The notes under the pieces: model-generated
What the model saw: the letters and a program-made list of their open reading frames with translations, nothing else
Database searches by the model: none
What the model was told of the DNA's origin: nothing
In this document: piece by piece, positions 24,618 through 33,739 of the stretch
Position numbering within the stretch: the stretch's first letter is position 1
How the letters are laid out: every line of letters starts with the position of its first letter
Position numbers and translations under genes: made by a program
NCBI GenBank assembly: GCA_016215025.1
Contig: JACRMI010000133.1
Coordinates: forward strand, 1 to 64,000
Origin: Chloroflexota bacterium
GTDB lineage: Bacteria; Chloroflexota; Anaerolineae; UBA4142
DNA length: 64,000 nucleotides
Reading direction: 5' to 3'

Positions 24618-26600
24618 TTACTGACTACTAACTACTGGCTCTTCCTCTTTCCCTTCCAACACTTTCGCCACACTTGGAAACTGCATCATATCCGTATGCG
24701 GCAAGAATAGCGCCGCCATAAATTGATCGCTGAAGGAATTGTCTGCCGACAACTCTAGATACGTCATCTTCTTTGCGATTTCCGCAATCTCCTCGCGCGC
24801 ATCCTTGCGCAACAATGCCATGTACGCGCCGCGCGCGGCGGTGTTCCCCAGGAAATGGAAACGTTCCCAGGGCAAGTCGGGCAGCAGACCAATCTCAATC
24901 GCTTTTTCCACGTTGAGATACTGACCGAACGAACCACCGATCAACATCTGCTCGACATCGTTCATGGTCATGCCGACGCTGTGCGCAAGCACGACATACC
25001 CAGCATAGATCGCGGCTTTGGCACGCAACAAATTATCGACGTCGGGTTTCGTGATGACGATGTCTTTGCCGATAGCGGTTTCATTCGCCCAGGCGATGAC
25101 GTACTCGGGACCATGCTCGCCCGTACGAACCCGCGGCGTTGGCAGCGACAGGTTGATATTGCCGCCCTTGTCCGTCACGCCCGTGATGAACATTTCGGCG
25201 ATGAGACTAATCAAGCCCGAACCGCACAAGCCGCGCGCTTTTGCTCCGCCGATAACGCGAATCGTCGGCTCGTGCGTCTTTTGATTGATCCACACTTCTT
25301 CGATGGCACCGGTCGTGGCGCGCATTCCGTGGAACACGCCTGCGCCTTCGAACGCAGGTCCTGCGCTGCACGCGCAACTCACGAGCCATTCGTTCGTGCC
25401 GAGAACCATTTCGCCGTTCGTACCGATGTCGAGGAACAGCGTTACTTTTTCCGTGTGATGCGTTCCGCTCGACAAGACACCGGCGGTAATGTCCGCGCCC
25501 ATGTAACTCGCCACGCCGGGCAAACAATCGACCGGAGCTTGCGGATGGATATTCAAATTCAATTCGGTCGCCAGGACGAGCGGCGGATGATTGATCGTGG
25601 TAATGTACGGAGTCAATCGAATCGGTTCGGGCGGCATACCGAGCAACAGATGAATCATCGTGCTGTTGCCGACGATGACCATTTTGTAAATATCGTGCGA
25701 CTTGCATTTGCGTCGCGCGCAGGCACGATCGGCTAATTTGTTAATCGTGTTCGAGACAAGCGATTGCAGCTCGACCAAGCCGTTGCCTTTCGATGCGAAC
25801 ACGATGCGCGAGATCACATCTTCGCCGCGCTTGATCTGTCCATTGTAATCCGCTGCCGTTTCGACAACCTCGCCGGTGTACAAATCGACCAGGTAAAGCG
25901 TGACCGTCGTCGTGCCAATGTCCACGGCTGCTGCGTAAAGTGTTTCGGTTTTATCGCCCTGCAAAATATCGACGATGCGCGGGCACTCGCCGCCACGATC
26001 AATCACCACCGTCACATGCCACTCGGCGTTGCGGAGCGTTTGCGCGAGCGTCCGCAAAATCGGCAGCGGCGCATACAAGCCGCGAATGTCGCAGCATTTC
26101 GCCAGTTCGCGTTCGAGGCGCGCGAGGTCGTCGGTGTTATCGGCAAGATTCGGCGGCTCAATTTCGAGATAATGTTTGGTGAGCGTCGAATGCACGCGCC
26201 AATCGTATTCAAACGGCACGCTGACCTTGGCAGCGGTCTTTTCAGTCGTGAGATGCCGCGTGATTTCTTCTTGCGGCGGAACAAGAATTTCCAGGTCGCT
26301 CTCGACGACGGTTTGACACGCGAGCGCATACCCAGCTTCCAAATCGGCTGCGCTCAAGCGCATGGTGGAACGACGACGCACATTGCCTTGCTCAACGACA
26401 ACGGCACAACGACCACAGCGACCTTGACCGCCACAGGGAACGTTCACATCGATTCCAGCGGCTTGCGTGGCGTCCGTAATCATTGCGCCGTATGGTACTT
26501 GGACGGTTATGTTGGATGGCTTGAAATGAACCTTCTGCGTAGCTATGGTAGAACCTCGAAATTCAGTAAACAGCAAACAGTAGTCAGTAGTCAGACTCAC
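24618..26600 (-). CDS. reductive activator of the corrinoid Fe-S protein (RACo)
   Basis: An ASKHA-type ATPase with N-terminal ferredoxin, about 640-660 residues, that reactivates Co(II) corrinoid protein to Co(I) using ATP. The [2Fe-2S] motif CGGQGRCGRC with a further C lies near residues 56-95. The C-terminal ATPase half has DIGTTTVTLYL near 228, DIGTNGEMVLG near 395, and GLCGSGL near 460. The start is unclear: the GTG at 26600 lies in a word repeat, while a GAGGT site points to a non-standard ATA start near 26546 just before the conserved KVHFKPSNITV region. The last codons also run into a repeat. It is next to acsC, as in other acetogens. Confidence 0.88.
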   Translation of the reverse strand: MSLTTDYCLLFTEFRGSTIATQKVHFKPSNITVQVPYGAMITDATQAAGIDVNVPCGGQGRCGRCAVVVEQGNVRRRSTMRLSAADLEAGYALACQTVVESDLEILVPPQEEITRHLTTEKTAAKVSVPFEYDWRVHSTLTKHYLEIEPPNLADNTDDLARLERELAKCCDIRGLYAPLPILRTLAQTLRNAEWHVTVVIDRGGECPRIVDILQGDKTETLYAAAVDIGTTTVTLYLVDLYTGEVVETAADYNGQIKRGEDVISRIVFASKGNGLVELQSLVSNTINKLADRACARRKCKSHDIYKMVIVGNSTMIHLLLGMPPEPIRLTPYITTINHPPLVLATELNLNIHPQAPVDCLPGVASYMGADITAGVLSSGTHHTEKVTLFLDIGTNGEMVLGTNEWLVSCACSAGPAFEGAGVFHGMRATTGAIEEVWINQKTHEPTIRVIGGAKARGLCGSGLISLIAEMFITGVTDKGGNINLSLPTPRVRTGEHGPEYVIAWANETAIGKDIVITKPDVDNLLRAKAAIYAGYVVLAHSVGMTMNDVEQMLIGGSFGQYLNVEKAIEIGLLPDLPWERFHFLGNTAARGAYMALLRKDAREEIAEIAKKMTYLELSADNSFSDQFMAALFLPHTDMMQFPSVAKVLEGKEEEPVVSSQ

Positions 26601-26633
26601 CTACTATCTGGCTACTGACTACTGACATCTGCT
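26565..26633. repeat. word-repeat hairpin, CAGTAGT/ACTACTG words
   Basis: CAGTAAACAGCAAACAGTAG words face TACTATCTGGCTACTGAC words, overlapping the apparent 5' end of the RACo gene. Confidence 0.8.
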
Positions 26634-26644
26634 ATCCTGTCCCT

Positions 26645-27982
26645 TTACGGCTTGAGCTTCAAATACGCTGGCACATCGACCGCTTCGCGCGGACCCACTT
26701 CGATTTGCCAACCCGCGAGCGCTTCTTCGACTTCGCCCATGAGCACGGCAACCGCGCCGGGGAGAACGATACGCTTGCGACTGATCTTGGATTCGACGCC
26801 GGTGGTCTTGACCGCTTTGGCGATGCGATCGGCATCGAACTTGCCGGCTGCCCACGCGGTCAACACCGACATGCCTTCTGCATCGGCGACTAGGAGCCAT
26901 GCCGGCAATCCCGCGCCTTCGACTTCGTTCGAGATCGAGAAATACGTGATCGAGAAGTTGGTCGTGACGAGAATGGGCGACTCGGGCTTGGGCGCATTGA
27001 TTTCATACAACCCAGGTTGAACCTGAATCGGTTTCTGCGGATCAGTGTAAATGTTTTGGCGCAAGACGAGCAACGCGTACGCAAGGGCCGGAGTGAAATT
27101 ATCCAGCACGACAAAGCCGGCGTACTTGCCGATGTGTTGCGCGGCGAGCACGGGTTCTTCGTCTGCCGACGAAACGCCTTCGCCGGGGAACGTGATGATC
27201 GGATAACCGAGCGGGCGGAAATTTTTCTTGATCGCGAGACGGCGAATTTGCGTGGCGAGTGTCAAGGTGTCGAGGAAACCGCGCGCGCCAGGATCGAGCA
27301 CAATATCTTCGACGCCAGCTGCTTTGACTTTATCAGTCAACGCGGCGAGCGCTTCGAGTCCATTCGCTTTGACGGCGAGCGACGCCTTGAATTTCTTGGC
27401 GACCTCTGCCATCGCTTGCCAATTCGATTCGTCGGCGCAATAGAGCATGGGAACCGCGCCATTTACTTTGGCGAGTGCCACTTCAAACGCCGCCGTGTCT
27501 TTCGCAACGAGAATCAGCGGAAAGTTGGTCGCGCCGCGCACGGCTTCGACGGCGGCAGCAAATTTGCCAGCATCGCCGGATGCGTTTTCAATCGCCAAGC
27601 CATCGATGTGCAATTTGATGCCGACGTAATCGACCGCGAACTCGTTGATCTCTTTTGCCTTCGCCGCGATGTCGACTTGCGTGTCCTTCAAACGCACGAA
27701 AACGGGTGCGCGATTGTAGAAGGTTTTCTCGTGGCGGAACATCACGATTTCATTACCGGCGACTGCTTTGCGACCATCAGTTGAAAGCGTAATCAAGCGC
27801 ACGGGCGGCTGCGATGCCGCTTCGAGTTGCGCTTTGGATGCTTCGCTGACGAACGGACAGGCGGCGAGTTCGGCTTGCTTTGCGGCGAGCTTCATCGCGA
27901 ACGCGAGACAGGTTGGGAACGCGCATTGTTTGCAGTTGGTCTGAGGCAAGAGTTTGTAAATCTGAAGTCCAGTTAATGCCAT
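26645..27982 (-). CDS. acsC: corrinoid Fe-S protein large subunit
   Basis: The 445-residue large subunit of the corrinoid/iron-sulfur protein (CdhE/AcsC) that carries the methyl group between AcsE and acetyl-CoA synthase. The N-terminal [4Fe-4S] domain has CKQCAFPTC near residue 17 and the fourth Cys at LAACP near 42; a TIM-barrel and a C-terminal cobalamin domain follow. ATG follows GGAGG. It lies downstream of a small ferritin-like gene and upstream of the RACo gene, with acsD on the other side of four small genes. Confidence 0.94.
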   Translation of the reverse strand: MALTGLQIYKLLPQTNCKQCAFPTCLAFAMKLAAKQAELAACPFVSEASKAQLEAASQPPVRLITLSTDGRKAVAGNEIVMFRHEKTFYNRAPVFVRLKDTQVDIAAKAKEINEFAVDYVGIKLHIDGLAIENASGDAGKFAAAVEAVRGATNFPLILVAKDTAAFEVALAKVNGAVPMLYCADESNWQAMAEVAKKFKASLAVKANGLEALAALTDKVKAAGVEDIVLDPGARGFLDTLTLATQIRRLAIKKNFRPLGYPIITFPGEGVSSADEEPVLAAQHIGKYAGFVVLDNFTPALAYALLVLRQNIYTDPQKPIQVQPGLYEINAPKPESPILVTTNFSITYFSISNEVEGAGLPAWLLVADAEGMSVLTAWAAGKFDADRIAKAVKTTGVESKISRKRIVLPGAVAVLMGEVEEALAGWQIEVGPREAVDVPAYLKLKP

Positions 27983-28002
27983 TTGTATCCTCCGGATTAG
28001 TG

Positions 28003-28080
28003 CAATAGTGCATTAGTGAGATAGTGCGTTAGTGGAATGGGTTAACTATCGCACGATCGAACTATGTAACTATTGAACTA
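28003..28080. repeat. word-repeat hairpin, TTAGTG/ACTAT words
   Basis: GTGCATTAGTGAGATAGTG words face AACTATGTAACTATTGAAC words between the ferritin-like gene and acsC. Confidence 0.75.
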
Positions 28081-28284
28081 TTAGACGCCTTTCTTTTCCA
28101 GTTTCATCAATTCGCTTTCGAGCAACTGCGCGTGCATGGTTTCTTCCTGGGCGAATCGGGTAAATAGTTTTTTAAGTTCGGGTGAATCGGCGAGTTCGAT
28201 CGCCATCTCGTATTTCTTTTGCGCGCCGTGTTCTTCCATGATCATCATTTTGAAGAACGTTTCCCAGCTCGTCTTTGCATCCAT
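28081..28284 (-). CDS. small ferritin-like / rubrerythrin-type protein
   Basis: A 67-residue helical protein with paired FKMMIMEEHGAQ and FAQEETMHAQ helices, giving ExxH-type metal ligands as in rubrerythrin and other ferritin-like di-iron proteins. It is half the usual length and must dimerise to build a four-helix bundle. The start at 28284 has a perfect AAGGAGG site. It sits between a NifU-like gene and acsC, suggesting oxygen protection or metal handling for CODH/ACS (inference). Confidence 0.7.
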   Translation of the reverse strand: MDAKTSWETFFKMMIMEEHGAQKKYEMAIELADSPELKKLFTRFAQEETMHAQLLESELMKLEKKGV

Positions 28285-28304
28285 CTCTTCCTCCTTGAAC
28301 AAGT

Positions 28305-28369
28305 CGATAGTGGTCGGTGGGTAGTGATCAGCCTTCTATCCACTGACCACTGTCCACTCAACACTGAAT
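28305..28369. repeat. word-repeat hairpin, AGTGGTC/GACCACT words
   Basis: AGTGGTCGGTGGGTAGTG words face CCACTGACCACTGTCCAC words. Confidence 0.75.
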
Positions 28370-28606
28370 CTATACTGCTTTTACAGATTTCACTTTCGGG
28401 AACAAGTCGCGAACGGTGCTTTCGACGACGCGGGTCAATGTCCACGGCATGAGCGGACAGCCATCACATGCGCCGCCGAATTGCACAACGACATTCTCGC
28501 CATCGAACGAAACCAATTGCACGCTGCCGTTATGATAAATCTCGGCATAGTGGCTGATGGTTTGAATCGTCTCTTGCATTCGATCAAATTCGTTAGATGT
28601 TGACAT
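28370..28606 (-). CDS. NifU C-terminal-like Fe-S scaffold protein
   Basis: A 78-residue NifU-like domain with the CDGCP motif near residue 47, which in this family holds a transferable [4Fe-4S] cluster between subunits. It has the usual beta-alpha organisation (VVVQFGGACDGC). Start follows GAGGAG and overlaps the preceding membrane gene by 14 bases, so the two are translationally linked. A role in supplying clusters to CODH/ACS is inferred from position. Confidence 0.8.
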   Translation of the reverse strand: MSTSNEFDRMQETIQTISHYAEIYHNGSVQLVSFDGENVVVQFGGACDGCPLMPWTLTRVVESTVRDLFPKVKSVKAV

Positions 28607-29294
28607 TCGTACTCCTCACGTAAGGCAAATCGCTTGCGCGAATTTGCCCTACCCGATCACGCGTAAACTGAAACGCGATGAATCCCATCGTGACAACAAT
28701 CGCCGCGTAGAAAATCTTGATCGCCAGCGAGTCCGATCCCAGAATTGGATCGAAGGGATGCAGAATGTTGACTTCGCCTCGCAATACGATCACGTAGACT
28801 GCCGCGTTCGCGATGGCAGCAATCGACACGCAAAGCGAATTTTTTTCACCAATCCAGCGCGCGACGATGTAGATGAGCGCAGTCAGCAACAGAATCCACA
28901 ATGCGCCTGCGACGCGCGGCTCGTTGAGGGTAAATGCACCCCATGCGAGAATTTGAGCCGGTGCGCTGATAACAAACTGCACGATCCAAAACACGATGGC
29001 AACTTCGGCAACAGCTTGCGCCCATTGCTCAAAAGTCACCGCAGTAGGGAATTGCTTCGTCGCTCCGATCAGGATGGCTCCTCGCAATAACAATGACACT
29101 AAACCTAGCCCGCCTGCGATCAAGTACGCGTACGCTGCAATGCGTTGAGCTGCACCATGCGCATAGACGATCTTGACCACGTTGCCCAAGGTCGCTTCCG
29201 TTGGTGATAAAAGCAACAGGGCGAGCAACATCACAAACAGCGCGGCGTAAATCATCGGTTTAGAATTTTTCAAGGTGCGGATAAAGCTAGCCAT
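28593..29294 (-). CDS. CcmC-like six-helix membrane protein
   Basis: A 233-residue membrane protein with about six hydrophobic helices. The segment VKIVYAHGAAQRIAAYAY near 40-57 resembles the region around the first haem-linked His of CcmC/CcsA cytochrome assembly proteins (KIVYxHVPxAW), and ILHPFDPI near 180 resembles the second His loop. The tryptophan-rich haem-binding WWD motif of true CcmC is not seen. No cytochrome genes are nearby. The gene lies between acsD and the NifU-like gene. It has no visible ribosome binding site; a word repeat abuts the start. Confidence 0.55.
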   Translation of the reverse strand: MASFIRTLKNSKPMIYAALFVMLLALLLLSPTEATLGNVVKIVYAHGAAQRIAAYAYLIAGGLGLVSLLLRGAILIGATKQFPTAVTFEQWAQAVAEVAIVFWIVQFVISAPAQILAWGAFTLNEPRVAGALWILLLTALIYIVARWIGEKNSLCVSIAAIANAAVYVIVLRGEVNILHPFDPILGSDSLAIKIFYAAIVVTMGFIAFQFTRDRVGQIRASDLPYVRSTNVNI

Positions 29295-29295
29295 A

Positions 29296-29359
29296 AATTA
29301 CAAATGAGCAAAATACAAATGACAAAATCGATCACGGTGTTTGTCATTTGTCATTGTCC
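29296..29359. repeat. word-repeat hairpin, ACAAATGA/TCATTTGT words
   Basis: AAATTACAAATGAGC and ACAAATGAC words face GTTTGTCATTTGTCATTG words between acsD and the membrane gene. Confidence 0.75.
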
Positions 29360-30325
29360 TCATTTGCTCATTAATTCCGAGAGCATTTTCTGCACGCGCT
29401 TGACCGCTTCGGGATGGCGCATCACGAGCACATTCGCGCCGGTCTCGACGAGCGCAGACGCGGTGATGGTTTCCCAATGCACAGCGCGTTCCGCCCAGTC
29501 GCCCCACATCGCAGGAACGTCGGTGCCAACCTTAGATTCTTTCACGCGCCACGCTTCTTCGCCAGGGGTGACGAGCATTGGCTGCTGTGTCATGCCATCG
29601 CCTTGCAATGCGGCGAGACGCAAGCGTTCCATGACTGAATAACCGTACTCGATGCCGTAACCGAGCGCACCGGTCGTCGGATCCATGACGATGCGTTCAA
29701 GGGGCAAGCCCATGTCGTGAATCAAAATGACAAGCTGCTTCGCCAGGTTGACATCCATCGGCGTACGCGAGTTGACGAGGTGATCGTTTGCCATCGCGGC
29801 AGCGACAATCGTGCGATAATTTTTGTCTTCGCAGATGCCGAGCACGAGGCGTTCGCCTTTGGTTGCTTCGGCAACGGCGACCAGCACCTCGTTGTCGAGT
29901 TCGGCTTGACCGGGGCCAAAGACGATCAAGGGCAACGTGATCGCTTGCAAAACTTCTTTGACGACCTTGACCGCATTCGCCGCGGTGTTCTTCGAGCCGT
30001 CGGCTTGCGTTGCGTTGAGCTTCAACAAGATCAAATCGACGCCGAGCGCTTCGGCGGCTTGCGCCCACTTCGCCGGACTATCGACCACATCTTTCCATGC
30101 ATCGACGAGAACAGGCGACCAATCGCTGGGCTTGCGGTCTTGGACTTCAATCGCCAGCGCGGGCTTGTTCGGAATCACGCCTTCAAAGTGCATGAACGGT
30201 AAAGCCGATTCGCCGCCGATAGTGACGGTCTTGCCGCGTGTACCACCTTGTTCTTTCGTTGCGCCGAGCGTAATCTCGCGGACTTTGCCGGCGTACTTTT
30301 CCTTGGGGAGTTCAATTGCTGCCAT
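29360..30325 (-). CDS. acsD: corrinoid Fe-S protein small subunit
   Basis: The 321-residue small subunit (CdhD/AcsD) that pairs with AcsC. It is a TIM-barrel with motifs GGESALPFMHFEG near 38, DPTTGALGYGIEY near 215, and a late WGDWAERAVHWE near 275 as in the family. ATG follows GGAGG. It lies downstream of a two-helix membrane gene and upstream of the CcmC-like, NifU-like and ferritin-like genes that separate it from acsC. Confidence 0.94.
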   Translation of the reverse strand: MAAIELPKEKYAGKVREITLGATKEQGGTRGKTVTIGGESALPFMHFEGVIPNKPALAIEVQDRKPSDWSPVLVDAWKDVVDSPAKWAQAAEALGVDLILLKLNATQADGSKNTAANAVKVVKEVLQAITLPLIVFGPGQAELDNEVLVAVAEATKGERLVLGICEDKNYRTIVAAAMANDHLVNSRTPMDVNLAKQLVILIHDMGLPLERIVMDPTTGALGYGIEYGYSVMERLRLAALQGDGMTQQPMLVTPGEEAWRVKESKVGTDVPAMWGDWAERAVHWETITASALVETGANVLVMRHPEAVKRVQKMLSELMSK

Positions 30326-30336
30326 TATTCCTCCAT

Positions 30337-30414
30337 TTAGTTCGTCTAATAGTCATGTAGTCAGTTAGTCTCCTAGTCCGGACTATTTGACTACGAGACT
30401 AATTGACTAGGTGA
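30337..30414. repeat. word-repeat hairpin, TAGTC/GACTA words
   Basis: AATAGTCATGTAGTCAG words face a GGACTATTTGACTACG arm, centred on CCGG. Confidence 0.85.
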
Positions 30415-30642
30415 CTATTCCGGTTGATCAAATGCGACTAGCAAAAACAGAAACACTCCGATTCCCATCGTGACCAGCACGACTTGCTGCAAACCGAGTC
30501 CCATGGCTACAAGCTGGGTATCCCATGTGGCTGGCGCAAGGAATCGAACGAGCAATGTGGCGACGAGGATGACGACGGATGCTCCAAGCAGAATATTCGT
30601 CGTGCGCGGACTAAAATGTTTTTGTGTCTTTTGTTCAGACAT
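30415..30642 (-). CDS. small two-helix membrane protein
   Basis: A 75-residue protein with two hydrophobic helices, TTNILLGASVVILVATLLV near 14-32 and VVLVTMGIGVFLFLLV near 54-69. I do not recognise a family. The ATG at 30642 follows GGAGGGAAAG; the longer upstream frame is discounted. It lies between the CBS gene and acsD. Confidence 0.6.
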   Translation of the reverse strand: MSEQKTQKHFSPRTTNILLGASVVILVATLLVRFLAPATWDTQLVAMGLGLQQVVLVTMGIGVFLFLLVAFDQPE

Positions 30643-30753
30643 CTTTCCCTCCGAGTCTAAGTTGCGGTTATTATACCGCTTCGACCCAAAGACTCGAAAT
30701 TTCTCCCGCACTCCCATACGAGTGAAAGAGTGTGGGAGTGTGGGAGAGGAAGC

Positions 30754-31185
30754 TCACTTTTTCCGCGCTTTTTGCATCGGCGATAGTGGCCGGTCGGCGG
30801 GCAAGCCCGCCATTTCGCGCACGATGGCGCGCATGGTGACGATAGCACTCGGCTTGCCGGTGCCAGGATGTTCGTGCATGATAAAGACTTGATGCACCTT
30901 TTCGTCTTGCATCATATTTGCAGCGGCGGTGATCGACGATGTAGGATCAACGCAAAGAATTTTTTCCGTCATGATCTTTTTCGCCGTCAAGAGTTGCCAG
31001 TTGCGCGTGTACGCGCGAACCAAATCGCTTTGCGACACGACGCCAATCGCGCCATCTTCCTCATCCATCACGATGACCGCATCTGTGCCATCGCGCATCA
31101 TAATCTTGGCGATTTCGTCGAGCTTGGCGTTTACGTCACACGTGGGCACGCCGATTTTCATAATGTCGCGGACTAGTTTATCCAT
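30754..31185 (-). CDS. tandem CBS-domain protein
   Basis: A 143-residue protein made of two CBS motifs (VRDIMKIGVPTCD near 5 and AKKIMTEKILCVDP near 68). Such proteins sense adenine nucleotides or related ligands. ATG follows GAGGC. It lies between acsB and the small membrane gene in the CODH/ACS cluster, so a role in sensing energy state is plausible but not shown. Confidence 0.85.
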   Translation of the reverse strand: MDKLVRDIMKIGVPTCDVNAKLDEIAKIMMRDGTDAVIVMDEEDGAIGVVSQSDLVRAYTRNWQLLTAKKIMTEKILCVDPTSSITAAANMMQDEKVHQVFIMHEHPGTGKPSAIVTMRAIVREMAGLPADRPLSPMQKARKK

Positions 31186-31199
31186 CGATGCCTCGATTT

Positions 31200-31293
31200 C
31201 AAATGACCGCCGACGGCTGACCGCAGACCGAGACCCTTCGCTCCGCTCAGGGTGACAACTGCGGTCGGCGGTCGGTAGTCGTCGGTCGTTGAA
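31200..31293. repeat. word-repeat element, CCGCCGACGGCTGACC words
   Basis: CCGCCGACGGCTGACCGC words face GCGGTCGGCGGTCGGTAG words, with a TTCGCTCCGCTCAGGGTGAC fragment of the dispersed inverted-repeat family in the middle. Confidence 0.7.
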
Positions 31294-33585
31294 TTACATC
31301 ATGGGGTCCATCGTCAGCGCCGGGTGACTCTTCGATTCGAGATACGCGACGAGGTCGGGAACTTCGGTGCAGATTTTTTCGTCGGCGATCTTGTCGAGCA
31401 AGTCGGGATCGCCAGCGAACTCGGCGGCTTTTTTCATTTCTTCTGCCATCGTCTCTTTCAAAACGCTCGACATCCAGACGACGCGCTTGAAACCGCCGTC
31501 CGCGATCAAGAATTTCTTCGACGTGAGATAAAATTTGCCGACGCCCATGACACCGGGTGTTTGCAGACCACCGCCCGCCATGCCAGCTAGCGTCGAGAAC
31601 GTCATGCCGGCGGGCGACATCGATGTATCTTCGCGTGAGAGCACCATAACGCCGTTCGCTTCGGGAATGACCATGACGATACATTCAAAGCAGCCGCATG
31701 CCGTCATCGGATTTTCCATGATCGAGTACATCGAAACATTTTCGACTTGTTGGTGCGACGCGTTCTGAACGAATTCGACAGGACCGGTCCAGTAACCCTT
31801 GACCGGATCGAGTTGTTGTTTCTTTGGAATCGGTTGATTGGGTCCGGTCGGATTGATTTGGAAACTTGCCTTGCAGTCGAGCCAGGAGTATGCACCGCAG
31901 AGACCCACGCGTTCGGGGCTGACGACGCACACGTGATTCGGCGCGAACGATTGGCACAGCGTGCAAGAATAAAATTCTTCGACGCTCTCATCCGTCATGT
32001 CGCCCAAGCGCGTATTACGTTTCTGATACGCGTCGCGCGCGACTTGTAGCATCGTATTGACCGTGGCTGGATCGGTGTAAATGGTGACTTGGATTTTATC
32101 GACAATCGCGCCAAAGTCGGCGTGATAGCGCGCGTGCAAAATCTTGCCCAGGTCGCCAAGACGAAAACCCTTGTCGTATGCGGCTTTGCTGATACGAATC
32201 CACGTGATGTCGCGCTGACCTACGTGCTGCACGCCGGACGCGCCGTTGACAAAGTGATGAATCTGGCGTTCGAGTACGGGTTCGAAATCTTCTTGCATCT
32301 TGCGACCCGCGACTTCGGCGACGATACCAATGTCCATGTAGCCGCCCTCGGCGACTGCATCCATGTCGGGACCTTTAACTTCGACCTTGCCGTCTTCGAC
32401 TTTTTCCATCGGCAGCGAGTAGAGATATTCAAACGCGCGCGATTTCTTTCCACCTGATTCGAATCGCAGATCGGCTTTGCGGACGACTTCACCTTCAAAC
32501 GCCGAGCCGTAAGGAACGGGAATCGGAACTTCGGTCATCTTGATCTTGACGCCGCGCACCTCGATGCAACGCTGCACCAATTTCTCGGCACGTTCCAAAT
32601 CATCCTTGGCAGGAATTTCGTTGAACGGCATCGAGATGACATGTTCGTAGGACGTGACACCGGTCGGATGAATTTCGGGAATGACCGTATCGGCAATCGC
32701 GGGGAAGCCGTAGGAGATTGCGCCCGCCGCAGCGGCATATTTCAAATCGTCAACTTCGCCAAGCGCGAGGACGAACGCGAACACGCGCGCGCGGTTGTAG
32801 AGCAAAATCTCGCGCGCCTGACCGCCCTTCATACCACCGAACGTCAATGCGGAGCGAGTCGCGAAACCAATCGCGTAAATCGCGGAAAGTGTATCGGTGC
32901 CGAATGGAACGATGTACGTATCGTAACCCATTTCGACGCCTTCCTCTTGCAACTGATGAATGATCGAGCGACCATTCACGTTACCGGCGAGGAAGATGAG
33001 AATGTTGCGGCGCTGAAGTTCGCGAATAATCTTGACGGCGACTTCATTCGATTTGGCGCAACCGACGATGGCGGCGAACCCAGGCATACGACCATCAACA
33101 AGTTGAATGCCCCACGACCGCAACTGAATGTCGTCGATGGGACCATTCAACTGACCTGCACCGTCACCACCCTCCTTGGAAAATTCGGGGGACGTGAACG
33201 ATGCGGCGGCTTGCGCGAGATGAAAGCCTTCCAGCTTTTCCGGCTGATCGCCATAGAGAAAGCGCAACGCCATCAACACTTCGACCGCGAGCAAGGTCGC
33301 GATGCCGCTGTCGAGCGTCTCGCCGAGGTACGGCGTCCAGCGCGAGTTAGGCGGCACGGGATGCGTATAGTGCTTGACCTCTTCCATGACCGGAACCAAG
33401 TCGCCCACGGTTTCCACCTTGCGCCCGGTCAAACCGAGAATCGTCGGCAAATAGTATGCCGTGTTGGGGAAACCGACTTTGGTATCGGGTCCTTTTTCTT
33501 TGAGCGCCTTTTGCAAGTACGCTTCAGTTTCGGCGACGATGTTTCGCGCGCCGCGAATCGCTGATGTTGCAATGTAACGGGACAT
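31294..33585 (-). CDS. acsB: acetyl-CoA synthase, bacterial AcsB type
   Basis: The 763-residue acetyl-CoA synthase that joins methyl from AcsCD, CO from CODH and CoA. The A-cluster Cys are spaced exactly as in Moorella AcsB (C-X2-C-X8-C-X9-C, near residue 537, in SCTLCQSFAPNHVC...GLCG) and are followed 67 residues later by CGC (within CGCFEC) that binds the distal nickel. It is about 34 residues longer than the Moorella protein. ATG follows GGAGG. The cognate CODH gene lies separately at 37503-39500, with accessory genes between, rather than in an acsA-acsB pair. Confidence 0.97.
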   Translation of the reverse strand: MSRYIATSAIRGARNIVAETEAYLQKALKEKGPDTKVGFPNTAYYLPTILGLTGRKVETVGDLVPVMEEVKHYTHPVPPNSRWTPYLGETLDSGIATLLAVEVLMALRFLYGDQPEKLEGFHLAQAAASFTSPEFSKEGGDGAGQLNGPIDDIQLRSWGIQLVDGRMPGFAAIVGCAKSNEVAVKIIRELQRRNILIFLAGNVNGRSIIHQLQEEGVEMGYDTYIVPFGTDTLSAIYAIGFATRSALTFGGMKGGQAREILLYNRARVFAFVLALGEVDDLKYAAAAGAISYGFPAIADTVIPEIHPTGVTSYEHVISMPFNEIPAKDDLERAEKLVQRCIEVRGVKIKMTEVPIPVPYGSAFEGEVVRKADLRFESGGKKSRAFEYLYSLPMEKVEDGKVEVKGPDMDAVAEGGYMDIGIVAEVAGRKMQEDFEPVLERQIHHFVNGASGVQHVGQRDITWIRISKAAYDKGFRLGDLGKILHARYHADFGAIVDKIQVTIYTDPATVNTMLQVARDAYQKRNTRLGDMTDESVEEFYSCTLCQSFAPNHVCVVSPERVGLCGAYSWLDCKASFQINPTGPNQPIPKKQQLDPVKGYWTGPVEFVQNASHQQVENVSMYSIMENPMTACGCFECIVMVIPEANGVMVLSREDTSMSPAGMTFSTLAGMAGGGLQTPGVMGVGKFYLTSKKFLIADGGFKRVVWMSSVLKETMAEEMKKAAEFAGDPDLLDKIADEKICTEVPDLVAYLESKSHPALTMDPMM

Positions 33586-33631
33586 GCTTCCTCCTTCGTA
33601 TTCGGGGAATCTCGATCAATTTTCGATTTTA

Positions 33632-33733
33632 GATTTGTCATACTGAGGAACGATTTTTTTGACGAAGCATCTCGCAATGCAGTATCGAAAGATTCTTCGC
33701 TCCGCAAAGAACACTTCGCTCAGAATGACAAGG
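33632..33733. repeat. dispersed inverted repeat TTGTCATACTGAG...
   Basis: The arms TTGTCATACTGAGGAACGA and TTCGCTCAGAATGACAA enclose GAAGCATCTCGCAATGCAG and AAAGATTCTTCGCTCCGC. It lies upstream of acsB. Confidence 0.75.
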
Positions 33734-33739
33734 CAAGAT

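Noticed and set aside
28593..29294. true cytochrome c assembly protein CcmC
   Set aside because: The WWD haem motif and other ccm genes are missing, so only a CcmC-like call is made.
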